Positions 27,349-37,313 of a stretch of 64,000 nucleotides of DNA are shown here, piece by piece. Numbering within the stretch: position 1 is the stretch's first letter; every line of letters starts with the position of its first letter. The notes under the pieces are model-generated. The model was given only the letters and a program-made list of their open reading frames with translations. It was not told where the DNA came from and ran no database searches. The DNA comes from DATARH01 sp963746885 (GTDB lineage: Bacteria; Pseudomonadota; Alphaproteobacteria; ATCC43930; CGMCC-115725), in the NCBI GenBank assembly GCA_963746885.1, contig CAVVDM010000003.1, positions 310,001-374,000 on the forward strand, read 5' to 3'. Position numbers and translations under genes: made by a program.

Positions 27349-28244
27349 CGACATCGCCCGCGGCGCCGTTCACCGCCGCCTGCATCCAGCACACCGCCGG
27401 ACCCGACCCCGAGCCCAACCTGGCGGTGGTCGGCGACCTCGTGCGGCGGGCGCGCGACGCCGGCGCCGAGTTCGTCATGACGGCGGAAGCGAGCAACTTC
27501 ATCGAGAGCGGCCGGCGCCGCCGCGACAAGGCGCGGCATGAGGCGGACGACCCGTTCCTCGCCGGCATGCGTGAGTTGGCGCGCGAATTGGGCATCTGGC
27601 TGCTGCTCGGCTCGCTGGTCATCGACCCCGCCGGCGAGCCCGGCCCCCCCGGAGCCGACAGCGCCGGCGAACAGCGCCTCGCCAACCGCTCGTTCCTGCT
27701 CGACAGCGGCGGCGCCATCGTCGCCCGCTACGACAAGATCCACATGTTCGACATCGACTTGGCCAATGGCGAGAGCTACCGCGAGAGCAACGCCTACCGC
27801 CCCGGCGGGCACACCGTCGTCGCCGAGACCCCGTGGGGCCGGCTCGGCATGAGCGTGTGCTATGACGTCCGCTTCCCGCACCTCTATCGCGCGCTGGCCC
27901 AGGCCGGCGCCGATTTCCTCAGCGTGCCCAGCGTCTTCACGGTGCCGACCGGGCGGGCGCATTGGCACGTATTGCTGCGCGCGCGGGCGATCGAGAACGG
28001 CGCCTTCGTGTTCGCGCCGGCGCAATGGGGCGAGCACGCCGCCGGGCGCCGGAGCTACGGCCATTCGCTGATCGTCGACCCGTGGGGTGAGGTGTTGGCC
28101 GATGGCGGCGAGGAGGTGGGGTTCGTCACCGCGCGCATCGACCCGGCGCGTATCGCCGAGGCGCGCCGCTCGGTGCCGTCACTGACGCACGACCGCCCCT
28201 TCACGCCGCCGGCGCTGATCCCTCGGCCGCTCGCCGCCGAGTAG
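27345..28244 (+). CDS. Carbon-nitrogen hydrolase (nitrilase family, Nit-like amidase)
   Basis: 299 residues with a GTG start overlapping the grxC stop. The Glu-Lys-Cys triad is readable as MTAEASNFIE, ARYDKIHMFD and SVCYDVRFPHLY. The group that accompanies grxC and DUF1178 in alphaproteobacteria is close to mammalian Nit2 and Nit1 (omega-amidase or deaminated glutathione amidase). It probably repairs or salvages amide metabolites in the cytoplasm. Confidence 0.9.
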   Translation: MTTSPAAPFTAACIQHTAGPDPEPNLAVVGDLVRRARDAGAEFVMTAEASNFIESGRRRRDKARHEADDPFLAGMRELARELGIWLLLGSLVIDPAGEPGPPGADSAGEQRLANRSFLLDSGGAIVARYDKIHMFDIDLANGESYRESNAYRPGGHTVVAETPWGRLGMSVCYDVRFPHLYRALAQAGADFLSVPSVFTVPTGRAHWHVLLRARAIENGAFVFAPAQWGEHAAGRRSYGHSLIVDPWGEVLADGGEEVGFVTARIDPARIAEARRSVPSLTHDRPFTPPALIPRPLAAE

Positions 28245-28250
28245 CGTCGC

Positions 28251-28796
28251 CTACGCTTCGAGAACAACCGCCTCCGGCAGAGGGCCGAGCGGGCCGTTCA
28301 CCGCGGCAATGCGCTGAATGGCTGCAGGGCGCGGCCGGGTCACGTCGCCCTGCTCGAAGGCGACGATTGTCAGCGCCGCGAAGGCGTCGAGCAACTCGCC
28401 TGGGTTCAGCAGAAACTCCGGGTTGCGCGGTCGCCCGAAGCGCTCGTTGCCCGTCGCGAAGGTCTCGTAGATCAGCACGCCATCGGGCGCCAGCGCCGCG
28501 GCGAGCGGCGCGAAAAGCGGCCGATGCAGGTAGTTGGTCGCGACGATGCCGTGATACCCGCCGCCCAGCGGCCAGGCAGCCCCCGATTCCAGATCGATCG
28601 CGCGCACCTCGCAGGCGGGGCCGGCAAATGGCTGCAACGCGGTCACATCGCGGTCGACGGCGGTCACCCGAAACCCCATATCAATCAGCAGTCGGGTATG
28701 ACGTCCGGCGCCGGCGGCCAGATCGAGAACGTGGCCGCCGGGCTGGATCAGCGGCGCAAAACGCCGCACCCAGGCGGACGAGGTGTCTTGGTACAT
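28251..28796 (-). CDS. Class I SAM-dependent methyltransferase
   Basis: 181 residues from MYQDTSSAWVRRFAPLI. Longer starts run antisense to the DUF1178 gene. Motif I is HVLDLAAGAGRHTRLL near residue 23, and VTAVDRDVTAL follows as the ribose-binding loop. LSxGGYHGIVATNYLHRPLF resembles the TehB/YcgJ-type enzymes. The methyl acceptor is unknown. It converges on the nitrilase-family gene and diverges from DUF1178. Confidence 0.82.
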   Translation of the reverse strand: MYQDTSSAWVRRFAPLIQPGGHVLDLAAGAGRHTRLLIDMGFRVTAVDRDVTALQPFAGPACEVRAIDLESGAAWPLGGGYHGIVATNYLHRPLFAPLAAALAPDGVLIYETFATGNERFGRPRNPEFLLNPGELLDAFAALTIVAFEQGDVTRPRPAAIQRIAAVNGPLGPLPEAVVLEA

Positions 28797-28874
28797 TTTT
28801 AGCTCTCGTGCTGGATGATTGTTCAGGGTGCGCCGTCTCAGTATGATACGCGGGCCTGTCAGGAGGTCGTCTCG

Positions 28875-29286
28875 ATGATCCTGTTCACGTTGCGCTGCAC
28901 CGCAGGGCACGAATTCGACGGCTGGTTTCGCGATGGCGACACGTTCGCCGCGCAGCAGCAGGCCGGCGAGATCGCCTGCCCCGAATGCGGCGACTGCCGG
29001 ATCGAGAAGGCGCTGATGGCGCCCAACATCGCGCGCTCGCACAAGAAGTCTCCGCCGATCTCGCCGGCCCAGATGCGCGCCGCGCTGGTCGAGTTGCGCC
29101 AGCAGATCGAGACGAATTGCGACTATGTCGGCGAGCGCTTTGCCGAGGAGGCGCGCAAGATCCACTACGGCGAAGTCGATCCGCACGGCATCTACGGCGA
29201 GGCGACCAGCGAGGAATCGCGAGGAGCTCAAGGAGGAAGGCATTTCCGTCGGCCGCATCCCGTGGGTGTCGCCGACCGACGCCTGA
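28875..29286 (+). CDS. DUF1178 family protein, frameshifted near its 3' end
   Basis: A strong AGGAGG site precedes MILFTLRCTAGHEFDGWF. Conserved features are the N-terminal CxxGHEF...CPECGD zinc-like pair and the signature EEARKIHYGEVDPHGIYGEA. After the GEATSEES segment (about 29215-29222) the reading frame is wrong. One base less restores the family tail, ending EEGISVGRIPWVSPTDA and a TGA at 29284-29286. As written the frame would run to 29327. Function unknown. It overlaps the end of the convergent ubiG only if the long frame is used. Confidence 0.8.
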
Positions 29287-29299
29287 TCCCGGCAGCCAT

Positions 29300-30040
29300 T
29301 CACCGCCGCACCGCGGCGAGCATGTAGTTCACCGACGGGTCAGGCGTTTCGCGCCAGGCGCCGCTGCGCCAATCATAGCCGAGCCCGGCGAGCCGGGTGG
29401 TGGCGAGCCCGGCGCGGCGCAGGCCGAGCACGAACTCCGACGGGCGCACAAAGCGTCGCCAGTCATGCGTGCCGGGCGGCAGCCAGCGCAGCAGGTATTC
29501 GGCGCCGACGATCGCCAGCGCGAAGGATTGGGCCGTGCGGTTCAGGGTCGCGCCGATAAACGCGCCGCCCGGCTTGACCAGCGCGCCGGCGGCGGCAAGG
29601 AAGGCGTCTCGGTCGGCGACGTGCTCGACGATCTCCAGCGCCAGGACGACGTCGAAGCGCGCCCCGGCGCCGGCCAGCGTTTCGACATCCGCGACCCGGT
29701 AATCGATCGCCAGCCCGCTCGCCGCCGCATGGCCGCGCGCCACCGCGATCGCCTCGCTGCCGGCATCGATGCCGGTGACCGCGAAGCCGAGCCGCGCCAT
29801 CGGCTCGGCGACGAGGCCGCCGCCGCAGCCGATATCGGCAAGGCTGAGACCGGCAAACGGGGCGAGCGAGCGCGCATCGCGGCTAAAATGCGCGATCAAT
29901 TCGCGGCGGATGAAATCGAGGCGCGTCGGGTTTATCTGATGGAGCGGGCGAAAGCTGCCGGCGGGGTCCCACCAGCTCGCGCTCTGCGCTGCGAACCGCT
30001 CGATATCGTGCCGGTCTACCGTCTCGCCGGATGGTTCCAT
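29300..30040 (-). CDS. ubiG: Ubiquinone biosynthesis O-methyltransferase (3-demethylubiquinol methylase)
   Basis: 246 residues, the usual length. The N-terminal DIERFAAQSASWWDPAGSFR and PLHQINPTRL are hallmark UbiG sequences. SAM motif I is LADIGCGGGLVAEPMARLG, then GIDAGSEAIAVARGHA, with FGATLNRT-like catalytic-core residues (FIGATLNRT) and the THDWRRFVRPSE C-terminal region. It performs the two O-methylations of ubiquinone synthesis at the membrane. It is divergent from lysC. Confidence 0.94.
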   Translation of the reverse strand: MEPSGETVDRHDIERFAAQSASWWDPAGSFRPLHQINPTRLDFIRRELIAHFSRDARSLAPFAGLSLADIGCGGGLVAEPMARLGFAVTGIDAGSEAIAVARGHAAASGLAIDYRVADVETLAGAGARFDVVLALEIVEHVADRDAFLAAAGALVKPGGAFIGATLNRTAQSFALAIVGAEYLLRWLPPGTHDWRRFVRPSEFVLGLRRAGLATTRLAGLGYDWRSGAWRETPDPSVNYMLAAVRR

Positions 30041-30172
30041 GATGGCGACTCTGCGCGATCGGGTATGAAGGCACTATGCGGGGCTGAAAGGGCAGCGGCA
30101 ACAGGCTCAAGCCGATGTTTCGCAGCGGCGACGTGGACGGATTGCGCTCAACGGGCGCATAACGAGAGAGAC

Positions 30173-31397
30173 ATGGTGCGAATTGTCCAGAAATTCGGCG
30201 GAACATCGGTTGCCGACCTCGAGCGCATCCGCAATGCTGCGTGCCGGGTCAAGCGCGAGGTCGATGCCGGCAACCAGGTCGCCGTCGTCGTCTCGGCGAT
30301 GGCCGGCGCGACCAATCAGCTCGTCGAATGGACGCGGCAGGTCAACCCGTTGCACGACGCGCGCGAATACGATGTCGTCGTCGCCTCGGGCGAGCAGGTC
30401 ACGGCGGGGCTGATGGCGCTGTCATTGCAGGCGCTCGGCGTCAACGCCCGCTCCTGGCTCGGCTGGCAGATCCCGATCCGCACCGACGAGGTGCACGGCA
30501 AGGCGCGCATCGAGGGGATCGACACGGCCGAATTGGAGCGGCGCTTCGCCGAGGGCCAGGTCGCCGTCGTCGCCGGGTTTCAGGGCATCGGGCCGCGCCA
30601 CCGCATCACGACGCTCGGCCGCGGCGGGTCGGACACCTCGGCCGTCGCGCTCGCCGCCGCGCTGAAGGCCGACCGCTGCGATATCTTCACCGATGTCGAC
30701 GGGGTTTATACGACCGATCCGCGCATCGTTGCCAAGGCGCAGAAGCTGAGTAGAATCACCTATGAAGAGATGCTCGAGATGGCATCGCAGGGCGCCCGCG
30801 TATTGCAGACGCGCTCGGTCGCGATGGCGATGAACCATCGCGTGCGCCTCCAGGTGTTGTCGAGCTTTTCCGACAGCCCCGGAACGCTCGTTGTCGATGA
30901 GGATGAAATCGTGGAACAGCGGGTCGTCAGCGGCATTGCCTACAGCCGCGACGAAGCCAAGATCACCGTACAGCGGGTGGCGGACCGGCCCGGTGTGGCG
31001 GCCTCGGTGTTCGGCCCGCTCGCCGACCGCGCGATCAATGTCGACATGATCGTGCAGAATGTGTCGGAGGACGGCAAAACCACCGACCTGACCTTTACCG
31101 TGGCGCGCAGCCGACCTCGACCGCGCCGTCGCGGTGCTCAAGGAAGTCCGGCAGCAACTGGGCTTCCAGGGGATCAAGCCCGACCCGAACGTCGTCAAGA
31201 TCTCGGTCATCGGCGTCGGGATGCGCAGCCATGCCGGCGTCGCCAAGCAGATGTTTCAGACGCTGGCCGACAAGGGCATCAACATCCAGGTGATCTCCAC
31301 TTCCGAGATCAAGGTCAGCGTCCTGATCGCCGCCGAGTATACCGAGCTCGCGCTGCGCGCCCTGCATACCGCCTACGGGCTCGACAGCCCGGGATGA
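30173..31397 (+). CDS. lysC: Aspartate kinase (frameshifted by one base near 31109)
   Basis: ATG of MVRIVQKFGGTSVADLERIR with GAGAGAG upstream. The kinase domain (KFGGTSV, ITTLGRGGSDTSAVALAAAL, CDIFTDVDGVYTTDPR) spans residues 1-250, and two ACT domains for feedback control follow (ALNHRVRLQVLSSFSD and KITVQRVADRPGVAASVF, then VKISVIGVGMRSHAGVA). The text reads DLTFTVARS and then a wrong frame. Removing the A at 31109 restores VARADLDRAVAVLKEV and a normal C-terminus ending at 31397. It makes aspartyl phosphate for lysine, threonine and methionine synthesis, so a real loss would need a second copy. Its stop overlaps the next start (ATGA). Confidence 0.9.
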
Positions 31398-32549
31398 GCG
31401 AGCGCCCGGCCGCTTCCGATCGCCCGAAGGCTGCGCCCGCCGCCGGCGAGCCGAACGGCGAGGCCGGAACGGCGCGCGCCAGGCTCGATCGGCTGTGGGC
31501 GCGCGGCCGCGAGTTTCTTGGCACCAATCTTGCCATCATGGGCGGGGCGATGACCTGGGTGTCGGAGCGCAACCTCGTGGCGGCGATCTCCAATGCCGGC
31601 GGGTTTGGGGTGATTGCCTCGGGGTCGATGCCGCCCGATCTGCTGGCTGCGGAGATTGCCGCCACCGCCGCGCTGACCGGAAAACCGTTCGGGGTCAATC
31701 TGATCACGATGCACCCGCAGCTTGGCGAGCTGATCGATGTCTGCATCGCGCAGCGCGTCGGTCACGTCGTGCTGGCCGGCGGCATCCCGAGCACCGCCGC
31801 GATCCGGCAGGTCCGCGATGGCGGCGCGCGCGTCATCTGCTTTGCCCCGGCCTTGGCGATCGCGCAAGAAGCTGGTGCGCATGGGCGCGGGCGCGATCGT
31901 CATCGAAGGCAGCGAGGCGGGCGGCCATATCGGGCCGGTGTCGACCGCGGTGCTGGCGCAGGAGATCTTGCCGCACCTGCCCGAAGTGCCGGTCTTTGTC
32001 GCCGGCGGGATCGGGCGCGGCGAGGCGATGCTGTCCTATCTCGAAATGGGCGCCGCCGGCGTTCAGCTCGGCACCCGGTTTGTCTGCGCCCACGAATTGA
32101 TTGCCCACCCGCATTTCAAGCGCGCCTTCATCCGCGCCGCGGCGCGCGATGCCGTGGCATCGGTGCAGCTCGACGCACGGTTTCCGGTGATCCCGGTGCG
32201 CGCCCTTGCCAACCCGGCGACCGAGCGGTTTCGCGCGGTGCAGCGCGAGGTCATCGACCGCTTCAACCGGGGCGAGCTGACGCAAAAGGATGCCCAGCTC
32301 GCGATCGAGCATTTCTGGGCGGGCGCCTTGCGCCGCGCGGTCATCGACGGCGATGTCGAGGAAGGCTCGCTGATGGCGGGCCAGAGCGTCGGCATGGTGC
32401 GGCGCGAGCAGAGCACCGCCGAAATCCTCGCCGAGCTGGTCGAGCAGGCGCTTGCCGTCATCGCCGCCCGCGCGGCAAGCTGCCGCCCGTCGCCGTCGGT
32501 CGCGCCCGGGACGAATGGCGCGGCGGATGACCGGGCTTCCGCCGGATGA
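31394..32549 (+). CDS. Nitronate monooxygenase / 2-nitropropane dioxygenase-like flavoprotein (frameshifted near 31865)
   Basis: About 385 residues when repaired. MGGAMTWVSERNLVAAISNA and GGFGVIASGSMPPDLL form the N-terminal barrel strands and the FMN loop of the NPD family. The frame breaks after PALAIA, and removing the C at 31865 joins it to KKLVRMGAGAIVIEGSEAGG, followed by GHIGPVSTAVL and GGIGRGEAMLSYLEMGA with the FMN phosphate site. It oxidises alkyl nitronates or acts as a quinone/flavin reductase. It overlaps lysC by four bases and ptsP by four bases, so it is probably one transcript. Confidence 0.82.
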
Positions 32550-34896
32550 GCGAGGTCATCGAGAACCGGCCGGCAGGCGCGCCGACGACCGCCGGCAGAC
32601 ATCGCTCCCGGCAATCGTCGGCGGCAATCCCGCCGCGCAGGTCACCGCGACCCGCCGGTTGCTGCGCCGCCTGCGCGGCATCATGGCCGGATCGAGCAGC
32701 GCGCAGGAGCGGCTCGACCGCATCGTTCGGGTGGTAGCCGCCGAAATGGTCGCCGAGGTCTGCTCGGCCTACGTCATGCGCGCCGGCGAGGTGCTCGAGC
32801 TGTTCGCGACCGAGGGATTGCGCCCGGAGGCGGTCCATCGCACCCGGCTGCGCGTCGGCGAGGGCCTCATCGGCGTCATTGCGGCGAGCGCCCGCCCGCT
32901 GGCGCTGGCCGACGCGCAGTCGCATCCCGATTTCGCCTATCGCCCGGAAACCGGCGAAGAGGTCTATCACTCGCTGATGGGGGTGCCGATCCTGCGCGGC
33001 GGGCGGGTGCTGGGCGTGCTGGCGGTGCAGAACCGCACGCCGCGCCATTACACCGAGGACGAGATCGAGGTCCTGCAGACCATCGCGATGATCGTCGCCG
33101 AGCTGGTGGCCAGCGGCGAGCTGGTCAATCCGCTCGAGATGGCGCAAAGCCGCAGCGGCGCCTCGCTGCCGCTGCGCCTCGACGGCATCCGGCTCAACCC
33201 GGGCTTGGCGATCGGCCCGGCGGTGTTGCACGAGCCGCGGGTGCTGATCCGCCAGGTCGTCGCCGAGGACGTCGACGCCGAGCAGGAACGGCTGCGCCAG
33301 GCGGTCAGCGCGATGCAGGATGCGATCGATCGACTGGTCGATGCGAGCCGCGGTCTCGGCCCCGGCGAGCACCGCGACATCATCGAGAGCCTATCGCATG
33401 TTCGCCAGCCGACCGCGGCTGGCTCGGGCGGATCGCCGAGGCGGTGCGCAGCGGCCTGACCGCGGAGGCCGCGGTGCAGAAGGTGCGCGACGAGACCAAG
33501 AGCCGCATGATGCAGGTCACCGATCCGTATCTGCGCGAGCGGCTCTACGATCTCGAGGATCTCGGCAACCGGCTGCAGCGCTTTCTGTCCGGCCAGGAGG
33601 CCGACGCGACCGCGGCCGAATTGCCGAGCGAATTCATCCTCGTCGCGCATGCGATGGGGCCGGCCGAACTGCTCGACTACGCGCACCGGCGCATCCGCGG
33701 GCTGGTGCTCGAGGAGGGCTCGCCGACGCGCATGTCGCGATCGTCGCGCGCGCCTTCGACATTCCCGTCGTCGGCCGGGTCGCCGAGGCGACGCGCCATA
33801 TCGACGCCGGCGACATCGTCATCGTCGACGGCGAGCACGGCACGGTGCTGATCCGCCCGCGCGCCGATATCCAGCAGAGCGTCGCCGCGACGGTGGCGGC
33901 GCGCACCCGGCGGCGCGCCTATTACGAGACGCTGCGCGACGTGCCGGCGGTGACCCGCGACGGGGTCGAGATCAAGTTGCTGCTCAATGCCGGGCTGCTG
34001 CTCGACATGGCGCAACTGCGCGGCGACCGGCGCCGAGGGGATCGGGCTGTTCCGCACCGAGATCCCGCTGTTGGCGCGCAATGCCTTTCCCGACGTTGCC
34101 GACCAGACCGCTTTCTATCGGCGAGTCTACGAGCAGGCCGAGGGCCGGCCCGTGGTGTTCCGCACCCTCGACATCGGCGGCGACAAGGTGTTGCCCTATC
34201 TCGCCCACACTGCCGAGGACAACCCGGCGATGGGGTGGCGCGCCATCCGCATCGGGCTCGACCGCCCGGCGATGCTGCGCCAGCAATTGCGCGCTCTGCT
34301 GCGCGCCGCCGGCGGCCGTGACCTCTTCATCAAATTCCCGATGATCGCGGAGATTGCCGAGTTCGAGGCGGCGCGCCGCCTGCTCGACAAGGAGCGGGCC
34401 CGGCGCCGCGACGGAAGGCCGCGTCCCGCCGCGCTCGGTCAAGCTCGGCGTCATGCTCGAAGTGCCCTCACTGTTGTGGCAGCTGCCGGCCTTGCTGCAA
34501 CGTATCGATTTCCTGTCGATCGGCACCAACGATCTGGCCCAGTTCCTGTTTGCCTGCGACCGCGGCAATCCACGCCTCGCCGAGCGCTACGACCTGCTGT
34601 CGGCACCGATGATCGCGTTGTGCCGGGAGGTCGTCGCGCAATGCCGTGCGGCCCGGACGCCGCTCAGCATGTGCGGCGAAATGGCAGGCAACCCGATCGA
34701 GGCGATGGTTCTGATCGCACTCGGGTTTCGCACCTTGTCGCTGACCGCGACCGCGATCGGCCCGGTCAAGACGATGATTCGCAGCCTCGACGCGCGGGCG
34801 CTCGCGCGCTACGTCGACGAGATCGGCGATCGCCCGGCCCATTCGCTGCGGCGCTGGTTCGAAGCCTATGCGCGCGATCATGCTGTCGCACTGTAA
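32546..34896 (+). CDS. ptsP: PtsP: GAF plus enzyme I-like PEP phosphotransferase (nitrogen PTS), with at least five frame breaks
   Basis: Repaired, the protein is about 755-780 residues. A GAF domain (GSSSAQERLDRIVRVVAAE; GEGLIGVIAASARPLALADA) is followed by the PTS enzyme I N-terminal region, the phospho-histidine/mobile domain and a PEP-binding TIM barrel (FLSIGTNDLAQFLFACDR; SMCGEMAGN). Frame breaks lie near 33390 and 33408 (around AYRMFAS / DRGW), near 33723 (one base missing), near 34028 (one extra) and near 34405 (one extra). The N-terminus may also be shifted near 32592. It phosphorylates NPr to signal nitrogen and carbon status. Such damage in adjacent core genes looks like sequence error. 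Confidence 0.85.
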
Positions 34897-35066
34897 ATGA
34901 GTAAAGGCGGGCGCCACCGTCAGGTAAGAACAGGCAACCTGAGATAGGGCCATCGCTTCCTACCCCTGAGATCGCAGTCCATCCTTGTGCGATGGCGGGA
35001 GATGCTAAACAATCAAAGCCCCCCGTCGCGGCGCGCTTGCGACGGCGTGGGCGGTTTTGCTTCAGG

Positions 35067-36095
35067 ATGATGGCACAGCGAGATCGCGTGGTGAGCCTGT
35101 TCCAACGGATTAAGACGCCTTCCAGCGAGACGGCTGACGACGCCTCGACGCGGCCGGCGCGGCGTCAGCCCGCGGTGGGCGATTTGCTGCGGGCGCGCCG
35201 CGAGGAACTCGGGCTCGATCTAGACGACGTCGGCGAGATGCTGCGCATCAAGCCGATCTATCTCGCTGCGCTCGAGCAAGGCCGCGTACAAGACCTGCCG
35301 GGGCCAACTTACGCGATCGGCTTCATCCGCGCTTATGCTCATCACCTAGGCTTCGATGTCGAGCGGGTACTGGAACTCTACAAGGCCGAAGCGGATGTGC
35401 GTCTGCGCCCGGACTTGGCGCTGCCGGTACCGCTCGAGGCACGGAGTCTGCCCGGCGGGCCGATCCTGCTGGTGGCGCTGATCCTGGCGCTGTGCGGCTA
35501 CGGCACCTGGTATTATCTGTCGACCGGCGGGCGCAGCCGGCCTGAGCGGGTCGCTGCGGTGCCGGCGGCATTGCGAGCGGCGGCACGGCTCGACGCCGCG
35601 CCGCCACCCTCCGCTGGAGGGCCGGTACCGCGGCTGACCTCCGGGCTGGTCTCGCCGCGGCCGGAGGTCCCGATCGGCGACTCGCCGGCCTCGGCTCCAG
35701 CCGCTAGCCCGACGGAAGCGGCGTCGCCCCCCTCCGTCCCCGCGACTCCTTCGGTGCCGGCCGCGGCGCCGGCGCCGAGGGGCGGCGACGTCGCTCCGGC
35801 GACGACGAGCACCGCGGTCGCGGCAAGCGCACGCATCGATCTCCGCGCCCTCGCCGATTGCTGGATCCAAGTGCGCGCGGCCGATCATTCGATCGTCTTC
35901 TCGCGGGTATTGAAGACCGGAGAGACCTATCACGTGCCGCGGAGCGGCCTGTTCCTGCGCACCGGCAACGCCGGTGCCCTCGCCATCTCGGTCGACGGCA
36001 AGCCGGCTCCGGCGATCGGCCCGATCGGCACGCTGCGGCGTGATGTTGCGCTCGATCCCGAGGCGCTTCTCTCCGGAACCGCGGTGCACGGCTGA
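35067..36095 (+). CDS. RodZ-like HTH membrane protein with DUF4115 domain
   Basis: About 342 residues. The N-terminal helix-turn-helix (VGDLLRARREELGLDLDDVG, YLAALEQGRVQDLPGPTYAI) is of the HTH_25 type. The single transmembrane segment is PILLVALILALCGYGTWYYL. A Pro/Ala/Ser-rich periplasmic linker of about 110 residues leads to a DUF4115 beta domain (ADCWIQVRAADHSIVFSRVL; GETYHVPRSGLFLRTGNAG). RodZ proteins tie MreB filaments to the membrane and shape the cell. The start is uncertain: ATG at 35067 or 35070, or a GTG at 35091. It stands 78 bases before ispG, its usual alphaproteobacterial neighbour. Confidence 0.85.
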   Translation: MMAQRDRVVSLFQRIKTPSSETADDASTRPARRQPAVGDLLRARREELGLDLDDVGEMLRIKPIYLAALEQGRVQDLPGPTYAIGFIRAYAHHLGFDVERVLELYKAEADVRLRPDLALPVPLEARSLPGGPILLVALILALCGYGTWYYLSTGGRSRPERVAAVPAALRAAARLDAAPPPSAGGPVPRLTSGLVSPRPEVPIGDSPASAPAASPTEAASPPSVPATPSVPAAAPAPRGGDVAPATTSTAVAASARIDLRALADCWIQVRAADHSIVFSRVLKTGETYHVPRSGLFLRTGNAGALAISVDGKPAPAIGPIGTLRRDVALDPEALLSGTAVHG

Positions 36096-36173
36096 CGACA
36101 TCGGCGACGACCAGTCTTTTTTTGGTCATCGAAGCGGTCTATATCCGATTCAACAAGATCTGCGAGGTTGATG

Positions 36174-37313
36174 ATGAGCGTCCGGCCCTACCGCGACATC
36201 CAGCGCCGCACCAGCCGCAAGGTTTATGTCGGCAAGGTGCCGGTCGGCGGCGATGCGCCGATCACCGTGCAGTCGATGACCAACACCGTGACCAGCGACG
36301 TCAAGGCCACCGTCGAGCAGGTGCAGGCGCTGGAGCGGGCCGGCGCCGACATCGTGCGGGTGTCCTGCCCCGACCAGGAATCGGCGCTGGCGCTCAAGGA
36401 CATCGTGCGCCAGGTCACGGTGCCGATCGTCGCGGACATCCATTTCCACTACAAGCGGGCGATCGAGGCGGCCGAGAGTGGCGCCGCCTGCCTGCGCATC
36501 AATCCCGGCAATATCGGCTCGGCCGAGCGGGTGCGCGAAGTGATCAAGGCGGCCAAGGACCACGGCTGCTCGATGCGTATCGGGGTCAATGCCGGCTCGC
36601 TCGAGCGCGATCTTTTGGAGAAATACGGCGAGCCCTGCCCCGAAGCCATGATCGAGAGTGCGCTCGACCATGCCAAGATCCTAGAAGATAACGATTTCTT
36701 CGAGTTCAAGATTTCCTGCAAGGCGTCCGACGTGTTCCTCGCGGTGGCCGCCTATCAGGGGCTCGCGGACGCCTGCGACTACCCCCTCCATCTCGGCATC
36801 ACCGAGGCAGGGGGGTTGCGCAGCGGCACGGTCAAGTCTTCGATCGGACTCGGCATGCTGCTGTGGGCCGGGATCGGCGACACGATCCGCGTGTCGCTGT
36901 CGGCGGACCCGGTCGAGGAGGTCAAGGTCGGCTACGATATGCTGAAGGCACTGGGCCTGCGCCGACGCGGCGTAACGGTCATCTCATGCCCGTCCTGCGC
37001 GCGCCAGCAATTCCCGGTGATCAAGACCGTCGAGGTCCTGGAAGAACGCCTCGCACACATCACGACGCCGCTGACGCTGTCGATAATCGGCTGTGTCGTC
37101 AACGGTCCGGGCGAAGCGCGCGAAACCGATATCGGCTTCACCGGCGGCGGCAACAACACCCACCAGGTCTATGTCAGCGGGATTGCCGACCATCGGCTGA
37201 AGGACGGCGAGATCGTCGATCACCTGGTCGAGCTGGTCGAGCGGAAGGCGGCCGCGATCGAGGCGGCGCAGCGCGACGCGAACGGCGCAGCGCTCGCAGC
37301 GGCGGCGAATTAG
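36174..37313 (+). CDS. ispG: 4-hydroxy-3-methylbut-2-en-1-yl diphosphate synthase
   Basis: 379 residues. MSVRPYRDIQRRTSRKVYVG opens the TIM barrel and IGVNAGSLERDLLEKYG is a family signature. The [4Fe-4S] ligands are in VISCPSCARQQF (two Cys), IGCVVNGPGEA (one Cys) and the terminal glutamate of that motif. It reduces cyclic MEcPP to HMBPP in the MEP isoprenoid pathway. The two adjacent ATGs at 36171 and 36174 follow a GAGG. The C-terminal AAIEAAQRDANGAALAAAAN tail is encoded by DNA that is also antisense to the SpoIIAA-like gene, and about 54 bp of it recur at 40427. Confidence 0.95.
   Translation: MSVRPYRDIQRRTSRKVYVGKVPVGGDAPITVQSMTNTVTSDVKATVEQVQALERAGADIVRVSCPDQESALALKDIVRQVTVPIVADIHFHYKRAIEAAESGAACLRINPGNIGSAERVREVIKAAKDHGCSMRIGVNAGSLERDLLEKYGEPCPEAMIESALDHAKILEDNDFFEFKISCKASDVFLAVAAYQGLADACDYPLHLGITEAGGLRSGTVKSSIGLGMLLWAGIGDTIRVSLSADPVEEVKVGYDMLKALGLRRRGVTVISCPSCARQQFPVIKTVEVLEERLAHITTPLTLSIIGCVVNGPGEARETDIGFTGGGNNTHQVYVSGIADHRLKDGEIVDHLVELVERKAAAIEAAQRDANGAALAAAAN

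Noticed and set aside
28985..32530. Long plus-strand open frame of about 1180 codons across DUF1178, ubiG, lysC and the flavoprotein gene
   Set aside because: Only its lysC and flavoprotein portions are real. The front part is antisense to ubiG, and the frame is long because of high GC.
36105..36135. GACCA...TTTTTTT...TGGTC inverted repeat before ispG as a terminator
   Set aside because: The T-run is in the loop, not after the stem, so it does not fit a terminator.
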